Shown piece by piece: positions 5,570 to 13,319 of a stretch of 25,722 nucleotides of DNA; the first letter of the stretch is position 1; every line of letters begins with the position of its first letter. Below the pieces are notes generated by a model. The model was not told where the DNA came from, did no database searches, and saw only the letters and a program-made list of their open reading frames with translations. This DNA is from JAZOTK01 sp045534775 (lineage in GTDB: Bacteria > Bacillota > Clostridia > RUG12999): assembly GCA_045534775.1 (NCBI GenBank), contig JAZSKI010000048.1:1-25722 (forward strand). The letters run 5' to 3'. The position numbers and the translations under genes are program-made.

Positions 5570-7898
5570 ATTTTTGATTTTAGATGGTGCGATGGGTACA
5601 ATGCTCCAGAAAAACGGAATAAAACCGGGTCAGCACCCCGATGTGCTTTCCGTTACTGACGGAGAGCTTATCACTTCAATTCACAGAAGCTATATAGAAA
5701 ACGGTGCAGATGTAATATACACCAACACCTTCGGTGCGAATGAGTATAAGCTGGAAGGCTCGGGCTATACTCCCGAAGAGGTTATTTCCGCTGCTGTACG
5801 GGCGGCAAAAAAAGCCTGTGAGGGAACAAGCACAAAGGTTGCTCTTGATATAGGTCCTATAGGACAGCTCCTTGAACCCTCGGGGACCCTTTCTTTTGAA
5901 AAAGCTTATGAGATATTTAAAAGAGAAGTTGTTTGCGGCGTGGAAAACGGTGTGGATTTAATTGTTTTTGAAACAATGACCGATTTATACGAGGTTAAGG
6001 CGGCGGTTCTTGCCGCCAAGGAAAACAGCGATTTACCCGTATTCGTCACCATGACCTATGAGAAAAATATGCGCACCTTTGCCGGCTGTGATATAAGGTC
6101 TGCGGCAATTACCTTAGAGGGACTGGGTGTAGATGCTGTAGGAATAAACTGCTCCCTCGGTCCTGACGATATTTATCCTATGGCAGAGGAGCTGTGCAAA
6201 TACACATCACTGCCGATAATAGTAAAGCCTAACGCAGGATTACCTAATCTTGATAAAGACGGATATGATATTTCACCTGAGCAGTTTGCCGCTTATATGG
6301 AAAAAATCTTAGATTTAGGTGTTACAATCGTAGGCGGCTGTTGCGGTACAACACCCGAATATATCAAAAAGATTAAAAAGCTTACAGAGGCAAAAACCCC
6401 CGTAAAACGGAGCATAGAGCCCTTCAGCGCAATTTGCAGCGGCAGTATGAGTGTTGTAATTGACGGCGTGAAGATTATCGGCGAGCGAATAAACCCTACG
6501 GGAAAAAAGCTGTTTAAACAGGCACTTATAGAAAATAATACGGATTATATCCTCAGCCAGGCTGTAACACAGACGGACGCGGGCGCGGATATTCTGGATG
6601 TTAATGTGGGCTTGCCTGAAATAGATGAAAAGGAAATGATGGTTCGGACCGTTAAAATTTTACAGGCTGTTGTCAGCGTGCCATTACAGATTGACTCCTC
6701 TGACCCTGAGGTCATTGAAGCGGCATTGCGTGTATATAACGGTAAAGCCATTGTGAATTCCGTTAACGGCGAGACGGCTGTTCTTGACAGGATTTTGCCT
6801 ATAGTAAAAAAATACGGCTGTAGTGTAGTAGGTCTGACTATGGACCATAAGGGCATCCCTCTTCTGGCGGAGGAACGGTTTGGAATAGCAAAAAAAATTC
6901 TTGACAAAGCATTGGCTTATGGTATAAAGAAGGAAGACGTTTATATAGACTGCCTGACCCTGACGGCGTCGGCTCAGCAAAAAGAGGTATGCGAAACCCT
7001 TAAAGCAATGAAGCTGGTAAAAGAAAAGCTGGGACTTAAAACGGTTCTCGGAGTGTCAAATATCTCCTTTGGACTTCCTAACAGAGAGCTTATTAATCAC
7101 AGCTTTTTGACACTTGCACTGGCTCACGGACTGGATTTGCCTATAATTAATCCTAACATAGAGAGTATGACAGACGCGGTGGCGGCGTTTAATGTGCTGT
7201 ATAACATAGATAAAAACTCGGAAAAATATATATCAAAATACTCGGAGGTAAAGACGGTCACGGCTCCTGCGGTGGAAATGCCTATAGATTATGCCGTACT
7301 TAAAGGACTGAAGAGCGAGGCGAGAGCGGCGGCGGAAAAACTGCTTGAAACGGAAGATGCTATGGAAATCGTAAACAGCAGACTTATACCTGCTTTAGAC
7401 GAGACAGGAAATCTTTTTGAAAAAGGCAAGCTGTTTCTGCCACAGCTTCTGCGGTCTGCAGCGGCGGCACAGGAAGCCTTTGAGGTAATAAAGGCAAGGC
7501 TTTCAAAAAGCGGCGGCGAAAAGCTTTCTAAAGGTAAAATAATTTTGGCTACCGTAAAGGGAGATGTTCACGATATAGGGAAAAATATCGTGAAGGTAAT
7601 TCTGGAAAACTACGGGTTTGATGTTATAGATTTAGGGAAAGACGTACCGCCTGAGAAGGTGGTTCAGACAGCTATAAATGAAAAGGTGACGCTGATAGGA
7701 CTCAGCGCTCTTATGACCACAACTCTAAGGAGTATGGAGGAAACCATCAAACAACTGAGACAAAGCGGTCACACCTGCAAAATTCTTGTAGGCGGTGCGG
7801 TGCTGACAGAGGATTATGCAATGAAAATAGGCGCTGATTATTATGCGAAGGATGCAAAACAATCGGCGGATATTGCAAAGATTGTTCTGGGCGACTGA
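5559..7898 (+). CDS. metH: Cobalamin-dependent methionine synthase lacking the activation domain
   Basis: Moves a methyl group from 5-methyl-THF via cobalamin to homocysteine, giving methionine. Domains in order: homocysteine/zinc barrel (~1-280; zinc ligands C198, C261, C262 in GINCS and VGGCCG), pterin-binding barrel (~300-560; GERINPTG at 308-315, DVNVG at 347-351), helical cobalamin cap (~575-650) and Rossmann B12 domain (~655-779) with DVHDIG, whose H671 is the lower cobalt ligand. At 779 residues it is about 450 shorter than E. coli MetH because the reactivation domain is absent; the preceding gene supplies it. GTG 5559 is chosen because GAGAGGGG lies 7 nt upstream and the MENKFLILDGAMGT start fits the family. 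No obvious terminator follows. Confidence 0.96.
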   Translation: MENKFLILDGAMGTMLQKNGIKPGQHPDVLSVTDGELITSIHRSYIENGADVIYTNTFGANEYKLEGSGYTPEEVISAAVRAAKKACEGTSTKVALDIGPIGQLLEPSGTLSFEKAYEIFKREVVCGVENGVDLIVFETMTDLYEVKAAVLAAKENSDLPVFVTMTYEKNMRTFAGCDIRSAAITLEGLGVDAVGINCSLGPDDIYPMAEELCKYTSLPIIVKPNAGLPNLDKDGYDISPEQFAAYMEKILDLGVTIVGGCCGTTPEYIKKIKKLTEAKTPVKRSIEPFSAICSGSMSVVIDGVKIIGERINPTGKKLFKQALIENNTDYILSQAVTQTDAGADILDVNVGLPEIDEKEMMVRTVKILQAVVSVPLQIDSSDPEVIEAALRVYNGKAIVNSVNGETAVLDRILPIVKKYGCSVVGLTMDHKGIPLLAEERFGIAKKILDKALAYGIKKEDVYIDCLTLTASAQQKEVCETLKAMKLVKEKLGLKTVLGVSNISFGLPNRELINHSFLTLALAHGLDLPIINPNIESMTDAVAAFNVLYNIDKNSEKYISKYSEVKTVTAPAVEMPIDYAVLKGLKSEARAAAEKLLETEDAMEIVNSRLIPALDETGNLFEKGKLFLPQLLRSAAAAQEAFEVIKARLSKSGGEKLSKGKIILATVKGDVHDIGKNIVKVILENYGFDVIDLGKDVPPEKVVQTAINEKVTLIGLSALMTTTLRSMEETIKQLRQSGHTCKILVGGAVLTEDYAMKIGADYYAKDAKQSADIAKIVLGD

Positions 7899-7955
7899 GA
7901 AATGTTACGGTTGTGTGGCAATTTCTTTAAATGATGATAACTTTTAAATTAGCTA

Positions 7956-7985
7956 TTGCAATTTATGGCAGATTTCTGTTAAAAT
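7956..7985 (+). promoter_or_regulatory. Probable promoter of the walR operon
   Basis: TTGCAA (7956-7961), 18-nt spacer, TAAAAT (7980-7985), with TGT in front giving an extended -10. It is followed by a ~55-nt leader to walR. A half-matching WalR-type repeat (TGTTAC-N5-TGTGGC, 7903-7919) lies upstream but fails the consensus in its second half. Confidence 0.55.
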
Positions 7986-8040
7986 ATAAATAAGCATAGA
8001 AGTATTTGCCGCAGAAGACGGTGAAAGGGAGGGGAAAAGT

Positions 8041-8745
8041 ATGCAGAGATTAATACTTGTTGTTGAAGACGAAAAACCTATATTGGACATTTTGAAGTTC
8101 AACCTTGAAAAAGAAGGGTATAAAGTGGCTGTAGCCTCAGACGGCGAGGAAGCTGTTATTATGGCACGCCAGGTAAATCCCGATTTGATTTTGCTTGACG
8201 TGATGCTACCCAAGCTCAGCGGCTTTGAGGTATGCAAAAGCATCAGAAGCTGGTCACAGGCATCTATAATTATGCTGACAGCCAAGGGCGAGGAAGTAGA
8301 TAAAATTATGGGGCTTGAGCTGGGGGCTGACGATTATATTACAAAACCCTTCAGTATGCGTGAGCTTTCTGCCAGAATAAAGGCGAATATGCGACGTATT
8401 GCAAATGAAGAAACAACTGAAACAAAACAGCAGACGGGCAGTATAATCACCTCAGGTGATTTGAAAATTGACTGTGACCGATACGAGGTATACCGCGGTG
8501 ACAAATTAATTGAGCTTACACTCCGTGAATTTGAGCTTATAAAGTTTTTGGCTCTGCAACCCGAAAAGGTTTTCTCAAGAGGGATTTTACTTGAGAAGGT
8601 ATGGGGCTATGAGTTTTACGGTGATGTGAGAACGGTAGATGTTACCGTGAGACGTTTGCGTGAAAAGGTAGAGGAGGACCCCTCTGAGCCTAAATATGTT
8701 ATGACTAAACGAGGCGTTGGTTATTATTTCTCAAAAGAGGTATAA
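8041..8745 (+). CDS. walR: WalR (YycF) response regulator, OmpR/PhoB type
   Basis: Cytoplasmic transcription factor of the WalRK system, which adjusts peptidoglycan hydrolysis to growth in Gram-positives. The receiver domain (~1-120) has acidic residues E9/D10, phospho-acceptor D53 (LILLDVMLP), T80 and K102 (ITKPF). A linker rich in Thr/Gln (~124-138) leads to the winged-helix DNA-binding domain (~140-234). The recognition region FYGDVRTVDVTVRRLREK and the C-terminal TKRGVGYYF are nearly the same as in Bacillus WalR, so a similar TGTWAH-N5-TGTWAH target is likely. Two such perfect sites exist in the window. Start ATG 8041 has GGGAGGGG upstream. The kinase follows after 4 nt. Identification as WalR rather than PhoP/PhoB rests on the yycH- and yycI-like genes downstream. 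Confidence 0.93.
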   Translation: MQRLILVVEDEKPILDILKFNLEKEGYKVAVASDGEEAVIMARQVNPDLILLDVMLPKLSGFEVCKSIRSWSQASIIMLTAKGEEVDKIMGLELGADDYITKPFSMRELSARIKANMRRIANEETTETKQQTGSIITSGDLKIDCDRYEVYRGDKLIELTLREFELIKFLALQPEKVFSRGILLEKVWGYEFYGDVRTVDVTVRRLREKVEEDPSEPKYVMTKRGVGYYFSKEV

Positions 8746-8749
8746 ATAA

Positions 8750-10495
8750 ATGTTCAAAAGTATAAGATGGAAGCTTGTATTGATGTTTACACTGATGATA
8801 GTATCGGTAATACTTCTTGTAGGTACATTTTTCCGCGCTAATATATCAAATTTTTATATTAAAGATTTTGAAAGCCGTATAGAAACGGCGCTGGACGGTG
8901 AGTTTTATTCTAAAATCACCGAAGCGGCAAAAAACGGTACTGTAGCCTCCATTGTTGATGTTTATACAGGCAGGCTGGGTATAGATTTATACAGAAATCT
9001 TTATCTTCTGGACGGTAAAACAGCAGATATACTTTACAGAACAGACGGCAATACCTTCGAAAGCATAGAAAAAACCTCGAATATTATCTCTGCCCTCAGC
9101 GGCGAGGAGGGTAGGGAAATCTACGAACAAAATCCGTATATGGACTACGCAAAACCCGTTATAACAGACGGGGAAGTGGATTTTATAATTTATGTCAAGG
9201 ACACTAAAGACGAGGTCAACGAAATTATATCTACAATACTGACTATTATTTTACAGTCCTTGCTGGTAGGTATGATTATTGCTCTGGTTATAGGTTATTT
9301 TATGTCAATGACCATAACGGCACCTATAATATCACTTACATACAAGGCTGAACAGCTGGCGGCGGGCGAATTTGAAGCTAAAATTGATGTCCGTGCCGAG
9401 GACGAAATAGGACAGCTTACCAATACCTTTAACATTATGGCAGGGACTCTTAAGGATACCTTAAGCAAAATCGGCGATGAAAAAAATAAGCTGGAAACCA
9501 TATTGACCTTTATGAACGACGGGGTTATGGGCTTTGACCGCAACGGTAATGTCATACACATTAATCCTGCGGCAAGAAGGCTTCTTGCCATTGAAGATAC
9601 GGAAACGGTTAAATTTGACGAGTTCTTTTCCTTCGCCGATATTTCTATGGAAGAAATCGTATTTAAAATAAACGAAACTCTCCAAAGAGATATAACCCTG
9701 GGAGATTTACAGCTGCAGGCTTTTTTTGCCGCGGTGGCACAGGATAAGGTATCGGCGGTAATTGTGGTTATAAGAGATGTTACCGAACAGCATAAGCTGG
9801 AGCTTTCAAGACGTGAGTTTGTATCTAATGTATCCCACGAGCTGCGTACTCCCATTACCACCATAAAAAGCTATACGGAGACCATTCTGGAATCGGAGGA
9901 TTTGCCGAGGGAGACGATGATAGGCTTTTTAAGCGTTGTGCAGAGCGAGGCAGACAGAATGACCCGTCTGGTATTTGATTTGCTCGACCTGTCAAGACTT
10001 GATTATGACATTCAGAGTATGGAAAAAGATGACTTTGATTTGAAAGAGCTGCTCCGTGACGTTACCGACAAATTAAGCTTTGAAGCAGATGCCAGAGAGC
10101 ATAAGCTGTCACTTTCCTTCGCAGGGAATATACCTATGTTTTACGGTAACCGCGACAGAATGGAACAGGTAATTACCAACATAATAGTAAATGCAATGAA
10201 ATACACTCCTGACGGAGGGGATATAAGGGTATCGGCAGGTAGTCTCTATAACAGCATATATATTAAAGTCAAGGATAACGGTATTGGGATACCGTCCGAG
10301 GACCTGCCACATATTTTTGACCGTTTTTACCGTGTTGACAAGGCTCGCTCCCGTCAAAGCGGCGGAACGGGTCTCGGACTTGCCATTGCAAAAGAAATCA
10401 TATCAGCCCACGGCGGAGACATCGTTGTTGAAAGCAATGTGGGTGAAGGTACTCTTGTTACCATTCATTTCCCCATAGCAGACCATAAGGATTGA
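8750..10495 (+). CDS. walK: WalK (YycG) sensor histidine kinase
   Basis: Membrane histidine kinase pairing with WalR. Layout of its 581 residues: TM1 (~8-28), an extracytoplasmic sensor domain (~30-160), TM2 (~160-187), HAMP (~188-240), a PAS domain (~248-350), HisKA with the phospho-His in SHELRTP (H363), and HATPase_c with N-box (~N481), DNGIGI (509-514) and GTGLGL (539-544). This TM-sensor-TM-HAMP-PAS-kinase order and length match WalK rather than the shorter two-TM kinases. In Bacillus WalK is restrained by YycH and YycI; genes resembling both lie downstream on the same strand. An AGAGG ribosome site overlaps the end of walR. Confidence 0.93.
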   Translation: MFKSIRWKLVLMFTLMIVSVILLVGTFFRANISNFYIKDFESRIETALDGEFYSKITEAAKNGTVASIVDVYTGRLGIDLYRNLYLLDGKTADILYRTDGNTFESIEKTSNIISALSGEEGREIYEQNPYMDYAKPVITDGEVDFIIYVKDTKDEVNEIISTILTIILQSLLVGMIIALVIGYFMSMTITAPIISLTYKAEQLAAGEFEAKIDVRAEDEIGQLTNTFNIMAGTLKDTLSKIGDEKNKLETILTFMNDGVMGFDRNGNVIHINPAARRLLAIEDTETVKFDEFFSFADISMEEIVFKINETLQRDITLGDLQLQAFFAAVAQDKVSAVIVVIRDVTEQHKLELSRREFVSNVSHELRTPITTIKSYTETILESEDLPRETMIGFLSVVQSEADRMTRLVFDLLDLSRLDYDIQSMEKDDFDLKELLRDVTDKLSFEADAREHKLSLSFAGNIPMFYGNRDRMEQVITNIIVNAMKYTPDGGDIRVSAGSLYNSIYIKVKDNGIGIPSEDLPHIFDRFYRVDKARSRQSGGTGLGLAIAKEIISAHGGDIVVESNVGEGTLVTIHFPIADHKD

Positions 10496-10528
10496 TGTAA
10501 TTTATATGTTATGCTATCTTAAAATGGT

Positions 10529-10566
10529 TGTAATGGATTTGTAATAAAATTAGTGTATAATATAAT
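10529..10566 (+). promoter_or_regulatory. WalR box with internal promoter after walK
   Basis: TGTAAT (10529-10534), GGATT, TGTAAT (10540-10545) is a perfect WalR-type direct repeat. TATAAT follows after 10 nt (10556-10561) and overlaps a second TATAAT (10561-10566). The spacer between walK and the next start is about 110 nt, much longer than the other gaps of this block, which fits an internal, WalR-driven promoter for the secreted protein, yycH and yycI genes. Confidence 0.65.
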
Positions 10567-10605
10567 TAAGAAAGTTAGACTTGAAATGAGAAAGGGATGA
10601 TTAGT

Positions 10606-11100
10606 TTGATAAAGAAGATGCTGTACATATTAACGGTAGTTTTGGGAATAATGCTCTTCTGTGGCGTTTCCGCTTCGGCTGCTCCGGGGGAAATGAACGG
10701 ATTGCCTGCGTCAGACGGTCTGCTTTGTATTGATATATATAATCCTGAAACTGTGGTTTCTACGACAACACAAAGCGACTATGTACTGTCGGGCGTTGCA
10801 AAAAGCGGCGTTGTAGTGAGCGTGTATTACAAGGAGGAAGCTACGGGAATATATAAACTGGTTCATGTGGACGGTGTTCCTGCGGTACAGACTATAGGTG
10901 CAAGCGGTTATTTTGCACAGAGAGTTCAGCTTAGTGAAGGCAAGAATGATATTCTGGTAAGAGTTGATGCCGGCTATGAGGATACATCGGCTCTGCAGAT
11001 AGTTGACTTGGAAATCAACCTGCTTGTAGACAGTTTTTGGGACAGATTCAGAAGCACATCACAAAATATGGAGCAGGTGCTGCGTAACGCATTCAGATGA
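10606..11100 (+). CDS. Unrecognised secreted protein between walK and yycH
   Basis: 164 residues from TTG 10606, which lies 9 nt after AAAGGG; the in-frame ATG at 10597 directly abuts that site and is less likely. It has a signal peptide (~1-27, ending ASA-AP) with a Cys in the hydrophobic core, but no proper lipobox. The mature part holds a beta-rich segment (~55-135: YVLSGVAKSGVVVSVYY ... LSEGKNDILVRV) that resembles the Ig-like repeats of wall proteins in which a 'G.a..G..V.vy' strand precedes an 'l.eG.N.i.v' strand. The C-terminus is an amphipathic helix (FWDRFRSTSQNMEQVLRNAF). Its stop overlaps the yycH start (ATGA). In Bacillus walK is followed directly by yycH, so this is an insertion into the conserved order. 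It could be an extracytoplasmic partner or ligand sensor for WalK (inference). Confidence 0.85.
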   Translation: MIKKMLYILTVVLGIMLFCGVSASAAPGEMNGLPASDGLLCIDIYNPETVVSTTTQSDYVLSGVAKSGVVVSVYYKEEATGIYKLVHVDGVPAVQTIGASGYFAQRVQLSEGKNDILVRVDAGYEDTSALQIVDLEINLLVDSFWDRFRSTSQNMEQVLRNAFR

Positions 11101-12470
11101 TGAGAAAAGAAGTTTTTAAAAATATTACATTAGTTACGCTAATTTTTATTAGCGTACTTTTGTTTTCTAAGATATGGTTCGGTGATAATTTAATATACGG
11201 CGACAGTTTTTCGTTTATGAAAAAAGGCGGTGGGGTAACGACCATAGAGGTGGAAGGTATCATTATGCCGAAACGCATTGTACTTACGGGAAATAATAAG
11301 CGGTGCTGTATACTTAAAGGAACAACGGAATACGGCAACTGCTATTCTGCCATAAAAGATTTTTTTGCCGTGGCTGAATCGGAGACTTTGAAATTTGAGT
11401 CTGCGGAAACGACTGAATGGGGTTCTGCGTTGAAATCCAGGTCTGTTCTGCTTGATTACGGAAGCACCTACAGCAGCAGCGTCCTGTCAAAGATAACAAT
11501 GACGTTGCCTCAGGGTGAAATCAAGGAGCTTATATTAGTCCCCGAAAGCTCGGTGCTGTCAAGGGTATCCGTATACGCAAAGGACCTTCAAGGCGGAGCG
11601 ATATATAAGGCGGCCCTGCCGCAGGGCTACAGCAGTATATCGGGACTTATAGACACATATATTGTCGGGGAGAATGTTAATAATCTGCCCTTTGCCTTTG
11701 AGCTGGGCTTTGACAAGGTGCGAACCTTTAACGAGGATATTTCTCAGAATACTTTACTTGACTCCAATATTATAATAGGTCTTAAAGATGTTGTAACACC
11801 TGAGATTACCGTATCTGAAAATATAAAATCTGTTATGGATGACGGGAATAAGATAGAAGACCTGCTGTCGGCCTTTGCGTTTAAAATAGGTTCTGTCAGA
11901 AGATATATAGAAGAAAACGATGCAATGGTTTTCGTAGACAGCAACGCAACTCTTAAGGTGTATTCGGACGGGTGGATTGAATATGCCGCCGAAAACAGAG
12001 GGATACCGCTGGATACATCAGAGGATATGGCATCGAGGTCTCTTGAAAGTATGTACAGTCTGGTAAGAAGAACGGCGAAGATTTTTAATATGCCCGAACA
12101 CGAGATACAGATTTATTCCAACATAACAGACGAGATATACGGCAACGCGGCGGTATATATGGATTATTATTTTAATGGAGTACCTGTTATTGTGGACGAT
12201 AACGGTAAAACGAGTCATACCATCAGCTTTGACATAAAAGACGGTATGATAGTGGGATTTAAACAGTATTTATATGAATTTTCAAACACAGGCGGTGTGG
12301 CGACAAACGGGTCTATGGTGTCATCTCTTGATTCTCTTAATGAGAAATACGGGAACACAGCAATGAAAATAAGTGATATGTATATTGCCTATGTTTGTAA
12401 AAAGCGAGAGGCTTCGGTACATTGGTGCGTAAGATCCGAAGGTACCGACACAATAGAAATTATAGATTAA
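11097..12470 (+). CDS. yycH: YycH-like regulator of WalK
   Basis: A 457-residue protein with one N-terminal membrane anchor (~9-27) and a large extracytoplasmic part; Bacillus YycH has this topology and about this length. Sequence features include an early LILFI-type anchor followed by a Trp/Phe-rich neck (SKIWFGDN) and alternating beta-rich segments such as LKVYSDGWIEYAAENRGIPL and AVYMDYYFNGVPVIVDDNGK (a YycH/YycI-type repeat with 'fngvpV...g'). The call rests mostly on topology, length and position between walK and a yycI-like gene; identity to Bacillus YycH is low by eye. In Bacillus YycH and YycI contact the WalK membrane segments and lower its activity. Start overlaps the upstream stop. 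Confidence 0.78.
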   Translation: MMRKEVFKNITLVTLIFISVLLFSKIWFGDNLIYGDSFSFMKKGGGVTTIEVEGIIMPKRIVLTGNNKRCCILKGTTEYGNCYSAIKDFFAVAESETLKFESAETTEWGSALKSRSVLLDYGSTYSSSVLSKITMTLPQGEIKELILVPESSVLSRVSVYAKDLQGGAIYKAALPQGYSSISGLIDTYIVGENVNNLPFAFELGFDKVRTFNEDISQNTLLDSNIIIGLKDVVTPEITVSENIKSVMDDGNKIEDLLSAFAFKIGSVRRYIEENDAMVFVDSNATLKVYSDGWIEYAAENRGIPLDTSEDMASRSLESMYSLVRRTAKIFNMPEHEIQIYSNITDEIYGNAAVYMDYYFNGVPVIVDDNGKTSHTISFDIKDGMIVGFKQYLYEFSNTGGVATNGSMVSSLDSLNEKYGNTAMKISDMYIAYVCKKREASVHWCVRSEGTDTIEIID

Positions 12471-12489
12471 AAAGAAGGGGGAATGAGTA

Positions 12490-13296
12490 ATGCACTGGTC
12501 AAGAGTGAAAACTATACTTATTTTCCTCTTTTTGGCTTTGGATATTTATATGCTCGCCTATGCGGTTTATATGAACTACGACCCTTATTCAACGGCAAGA
12601 AGTGAAATAAAAGATATAGTAAGTATTTATAAAGCCAACAACCTGACAGTGGATGAAAGGATAATCCCTGAAAAAACAGGCAGGCTGGGGATAGTGGAGC
12701 TTAATAATTTATGGGCAGATAAATCTGAAATTGCTAAACGGTTTTTTAAAGACGGGTACATCCGAACGGGAACGGGCAGCTTCTCAAGTGGTGGCGAAAC
12801 CCTGGAATTTTTTGATGATATGTTTGTATATAAAAACAACGCCCATCGTGAAGGGACGGGCGATTTGAGAGAATTTCTCAACCAAATGGGAATATATACG
12901 GACGACTCCTGCCCAAACGGCGGTACGGTACGTCAGAAAATAGGCGGAATGTCTGTTTTTGAAACGGCGGTAACGGCAAAGGGAGGCGAGACGGGCATTT
13001 CCGAAATGAGTGGATATTGGATAATTTCCGATGAAAGAAATACAGCCTTTAAAAAGCAGGTGAAGCTGAAACCTATATCGGGAGTGTTGATTGATTTTTT
13101 GGCGACGGATGTATATAATAAAAACGGTGACAAAATAATATCAATAGAAACAGGGTACAGCACGGGCTCCGCCTCGGGCGATACGGTGTACAAGCTGGTA
13201 TCGGTGGTACCGGCATATAAGATAACAACAGAAAGCGGCGGATACGCTGTATTTGACGCGACTGAAGGAGTATTACTGTATCAGGTTTCAAAATGA
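12490..13296 (+). CDS. yycI: YycI-like regulator of WalK
   Basis: A 268-residue protein with a single N-terminal TM. The opening MHWSRVKTILIFLFLALDIYM closely resembles that of YycI proteins (a 'mDW.k.Kt.fi..FlilD' pattern), and length is near the Bacillus 280. The extracytoplasmic part has the YycI-type end (VVPAYKITTESGGYAVFDATEG), expected for the beta domain shared by YycH and YycI. Probably forms the WalK-inhibiting complex with YycH. AAGAAGGGGGAATG gives a strong ribosome site for ATG 12490. No WalJ or HtrA gene follows, unlike in Bacillus. Confidence 0.85.
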   Translation: MHWSRVKTILIFLFLALDIYMLAYAVYMNYDPYSTARSEIKDIVSIYKANNLTVDERIIPEKTGRLGIVELNNLWADKSEIAKRFFKDGYIRTGTGSFSSGGETLEFFDDMFVYKNNAHREGTGDLREFLNQMGIYTDDSCPNGGTVRQKIGGMSVFETAVTAKGGETGISEMSGYWIISDERNTAFKKQVKLKPISGVLIDFLATDVYNKNGDKIISIETGYSTGSASGDTVYKLVSVVPAYKITTESGGYAVFDATEGVLLYQVSK

Positions 13297-13319
13297 TTTT
13301 GGAAAGGAACAGTTGACAG

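Noticed and set aside
7903..7919. TGTTAC-N5-TGTGGC upstream of walR as a third WalR box
   Set aside because: The second half fails two fixed consensus positions and no -10 follows at the spacing seen for the other two sites.
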